In this document: in pieces, positions 61,709 through 64,000 of the stretch
Layout of the letters: each line of letters opens with the position of its first letter
Position numbering within the stretch: position 1 is the stretch's first letter
Source of the DNA: Pelagibius sp040217155
GTDB taxonomy: Bacteria > Pseudomonadota > Alphaproteobacteria > Kiloniellales > Kiloniellaceae
NCBI GenBank assembly: GCA_040217155.1
Contig: JAVJNS010000008.1
Coordinates: forward strand, 1 to 64,000
Direction of reading: 5' to 3'
Length of the DNA stretch: 64,000 bases
The notes under the pieces: generated by a model
Seen by the model: only the letters and a program-made list of their open reading frames with translations
The model's database searches: none
What the model was told of the DNA's origin: nothing
Made by a program: the position numbers and the translations under genes

Positions 61709-61790
61709 CGCTGTCGCGGGTTACCTTTGCGCCGGAGACCGGGGAACGGGCGGCGGGTACCGCCCTTGGCGAGAGGCGAGGATAGCAACC

Positions 61791-62006
61791 ATGGAGGCGG
61801 AACTCACGGCCTGGCTGATCGTCGTCTTCGGCTATCTGCTGCCGCTGGCGCACGTCCTGCTGTCGCCGCGCGGCGGCCGCTGGGCGCCGCCGCCGGGCAG
61901 CGGCTGCCCGCTCGGCCCGCGCGTCGGCTGGATCGTCCTGGTGCTGCTGCTCGGCCCGCTCGGCTGGCTGCTGTTCTGGCGCAGCCGCAAGCGCACCGGA
62001 GCCTGA
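61791..62006 (+). CDS. Small membrane protein, PLDc_N-like
   Basis: 71 residues from the ATG at 61791. Two hydrophobic segments separated by a Pro/Gly-rich loop. The last part, WIVLVLLLGPLGWLLFWRSR, resembles the PLDc_N module that also occurs as stand-alone small proteins. Function unknown; it sits between two leftward units. Confidence 0.7.
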   Translation: MEAELTAWLIVVFGYLLPLAHVLLSPRGGRWAPPPGSGCPLGPRVGWIVLVLLLGPLGWLLFWRSRKRTGA

Positions 62007-62054
62007 CCGGCGGCCCCGCCGCGGCCCCTCTGCGGCCCGTCTGCGGCCGCGGCG

Positions 62055-63428
62055 CTATCTGATGATGATCTCCGGTCCCATCAGCGCGTTGGGCACGACG
62101 GTCGAGATCCAGGGCACATAGGTCACGATGATGAGGAAGACGAACAGGATGCCGAGCCACGGCATCGCCGCCCGCACCACGTCCAGCACCGGCATGCCCG
62201 CCACGCCGGAGGTGACGAAGAGGTTGAGGCCGACCGGCGGCGTGATCATGCCGATTTCCATGTTGACCACCATGATGATGCCGAGATGGATCGGATCGAT
62301 GCCGAGCTCGATGGCGATGGGAAACACCAGCGGCGCCACGATGACGATCAGCCCCGAAGGCTCCATGAACTGGCCGCCGATCAGCAGGATCAGGTTGACG
62401 ATGACCAGGAACATGACCGGCCCGAACCCGGCCTGCAGCATGGAACCGGCGATGGCCTGGGGGATCTGCTCCTCGGTCAGCACGTGCTTCAGGATCAGCG
62501 CGTTGGCGATGATGAAAAGCAGCATGATGGTGGTCTTGCCGGCCTCGAAGAGGGCCTTCTTGGTGTCCGGGTGGAAGAATACCGTGATCAGGCTCTGGGG
62601 CCGCGACAGCAGGGAAAGGCGTTCGTCGCCCTCGCCTTTCAGCGGCCCCATGTCCTTGTAGACGAAGTTGGCGATGACGAAGGCGTAGACGGCGGCGACC
62701 GCCGCCGCTTCCGTCGGTGTGAAGACGCCGCCGTAAATGCCGCCGAGGATGATGACGATCAGGAACAGGCCCCAGCCGGAATCGCGCGCGGCGGCCAGAA
62801 TTTCCATCCAGCCGGCCCAGTCCTGCGCCGGCAGGTTGCGGACCTTGGCCACCACGTAGATGCCGACCATCAGCATGAAGCCGGCCAGCAGGCCGGGGAC
62901 GATGCCGGCCAGGAACATGCGGCCGACCGAGACGTCGACGGCGGAGGCGTAGACCACCATGACGATCGACGGCGGGATCAGGATGCCGAGGGTGCCGGCG
63001 TTGCAGATCACACCGGCGGCGAAGTCCTTGGTGTAGCCGACCTGGCGCATGCCGGCGATGACGATGGAGCCGATGGCGACCACCGTCGCCGGCGACGAGC
63101 CCGAAAGCGCCGCGAACATCATGCAGGCGAAGACACCGGCGATGGCGAGCCCGCCCTGGAAATGGCCGACGCAGGCGATGGAAAAACGGATGATGCGCCG
63201 CGCCACGCCGCCGGTCGACATGAAGGTCGACGCCAGGATGAAGAACGGAATGGCCAGCAGCGTGAAGTGCGCGGCCAAGGCGTTGAACAGCGTTTGCGCG
63301 ACCGACCCGAGCGAGGAGTCGGAATAGATCAGCAGGAAGATCACCGAGCTGAGGCCCAGCGAGATGGCGATGGGGACACCGACCAGAAGAAAGACGATGA
63401 CCATGGAAAAGAGGAAGATCACATCCAT
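62055..63428 (-). CDS. dctM: TRAP transporter large permease (DctM)
   Basis: 457 residues with about 12 helices. The N-terminal PIAISLGLSSVIFLLIYSDS and internal FAALSGSSPATVVAIGSIV, GTLGILIPPSIVMVVYASAV, MFLAGIVPGLLAG are typical of DctM. It forms a sodium-driven C4-dicarboxylate or other organic acid importer with the DctQ subunit and a periplasmic binding protein. It lies 3 bp after the DctQ gene. Confidence 0.96.
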   Translation of the reverse strand: MDVIFLFSMVIVFLLVGVPIAISLGLSSVIFLLIYSDSSLGSVAQTLFNALAAHFTLLAIPFFILASTFMSTGGVARRIIRFSIACVGHFQGGLAIAGVFACMMFAALSGSSPATVVAIGSIVIAGMRQVGYTKDFAAGVICNAGTLGILIPPSIVMVVYASAVDVSVGRMFLAGIVPGLLAGFMLMVGIYVVAKVRNLPAQDWAGWMEILAAARDSGWGLFLIVIILGGIYGGVFTPTEAAAVAAVYAFVIANFVYKDMGPLKGEGDERLSLLSRPQSLITVFFHPDTKKALFEAGKTTIMLLFIIANALILKHVLTEEQIPQAIAGSMLQAGFGPVMFLVIVNLILLIGGQFMEPSGLIVIVAPLVFPIAIELGIDPIHLGIIMVVNMEIGMITPPVGLNLFVTSGVAGMPVLDVVRAAMPWLGILFVFLIIVTYVPWISTVVPNALMGPEIIIR

Positions 63429-63431
63429 CGG

Positions 63432-64000
63432 TCAGTCCTCTTTGGCGGCTTTGGCGGCGGCTTCATCGACAAGTTCCTCGGCTTCATGGCTGGCGATGAT
63501 GGTGTCGATTTCGCCGCGCGCGACCTTCCATGCCAGCTGCAGGAAGCGGAATGTCAGCAGGATGAGACCGATCGGCAGCGCCGCATAGGGAATGAAGCGC
63601 GGCAGCTTCTCGTAGGCTTCTCCGGCGTTCATGGAGTCTTCCATGAAACGCAGGAAGCCAAGCATGGGGATGTCGTTGACCTCGTACCAGGCCTGGTCCT
63701 TCAAGGTGCCGTCCAGCATCGGCAGGGCGGCGAAGGGCGCCCAGAAGTTCCACGCGCCGATCAGCAGGAGGATGCAAAAGGCGAGACAGGAAACGACCGC
63801 GATGATCGCCAGGACGTGGCGGGCGGCCGGACCGACGATGTTAAGGACGACATCGACGCCCAGGTGGGTCCGCGTCTTCACGCAGTAGGAAGCGCCGATC
63901 AGGATCAGCCAGGCGAAGAGGAAGACCGTCGTCTCCAGGGCCCAGAGAATGTTGCTGTTGAAGACATAGCGGGCGACGACATTGGCGAAGGTGACCAGTG
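63432..64000 (-). CDS. dctQ: TRAP transporter small permease (DctQ), 5' end beyond the window
   Basis: The frame runs off the window end. Reading from the window edge it translates as LVTFANVVARYVFNSNILWA, followed by LETTVFLFAWLILIGASYCV and KTRTHLGVDVVLNIV, the classic DctQ sequence, so an internal GTG at 63881 is not the start. About four membrane helices in total are expected. The binding-protein gene should lie upstream, outside the window. Confidence 0.92.
   Translation of the reverse strand, partial: LVTFANVVARYVFNSNILWALETTVFLFAWLILIGASYCVKTRTHLGVDVVLNIVGPAARHVLAIIAVVSCLAFCILLLIGAWNFWAPFAALPMLDGTLKDQAWYEVNDIPMLGFLRFMEDSMNAGEAYEKLPRFIPYAALPIGLILLTFRFLQLAWKVARGEIDTIIASHEAEELVDEAAAKAAKED

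Overview
The window is GC-rich, gene-dense chromosomal DNA from an alphaproteobacterium. The gene content and order (hisZ-purA, a Methanosarcina-type serC next to serA, yebC-ruvCAB-ybgC-tolQRAB-pal-cpoB-tilS-ftsH-folP-glmM, zapA-6S RNA-5-formyl-THF cyclo-ligase, an rcdA/DUF1465 gene beside rpmE) point to a free-living member of the Rhodospirillales/Kiloniellales type. That placement is an inference from synteny and was not checked by a search. No prophage, CRISPR array, rRNA or tRNA was seen.

Layout. 1-2.9 kb: the end of a small repeat element, a membrane protein and a membrane-anchored pseudokinase. 3-10 kb: purine, histidine and serine biosynthesis (purA, hisZ, serA, serC) with a PqiA-like protein and an FG-GAP protein. 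10.3-15.5 kb: a MaoC protein, a GNAT, a cupin, a PhzF protein, a DUF1127 gene divergent from a MocR regulator, and lrgAB. 15.5-30.7 kb: one long leftward housekeeping block (yebC, ruvCAB, the Tol-Pal envelope system, tilS, ftsH, folP, glmM). 30.9-33.6 kb: a small helical protein, a YmdB-type phosphodiesterase, the folate cyclo-ligase, 6S RNA, zapA and its coiled-coil neighbour. 33.9-45.2 kb: a rightward block with tkt, class I aldolase, gap, a ThiE-like protein, efp, an inositol monophosphatase, an OmpA-domain protein and a MotA/MotB-like pair. 45.2-52.2 kb: an ABC exporter, rpmE, rcdA, a heat-shock Hsp20 gene with an RNA-thermometer-like leader, lemA with two TPM-domain genes, and an MFS transporter. 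52.3-64 kb: a complete 301-bp MITE-like element, fetAB-like ABC genes, a thioesterase, a hydrolase, a metY/metZ-type enzyme, a 0.93-kb intergenic region with a candidate small RNA, trkH, a peroxiredoxin, 3-hydroxybutyrate dehydrogenase, an AEC carrier, and a TRAP transporter cut by the window end.

Most interesting points. (i) A miniature inverted-repeat element with 27-bp perfect termini is complete at 52315-52615, and its right end recurs at 1-184, where it supplies the stop codon of the neighbouring gene. (ii) A MotA/TolQ-like protein is encoded next to a MotB-like protein with a roughly 280-residue coiled coil, beside a long OmpA-domain protein: a possible uncharacterised ion-driven envelope machine. 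(iii) A candidate small RNA with CU-rich loops and a strong terminator lies on the minus strand at 57117-57245. (iv) A pseudokinase lacking its catalytic residues has a C-terminal membrane anchor and a membrane partner. (v) Four ATTGTAT repeats spaced 32/24/32 bp lie between the MocR and DUF1127 genes. (vi) The hsp20 gene has an RpoH-type promoter and a ROSE-like leader.
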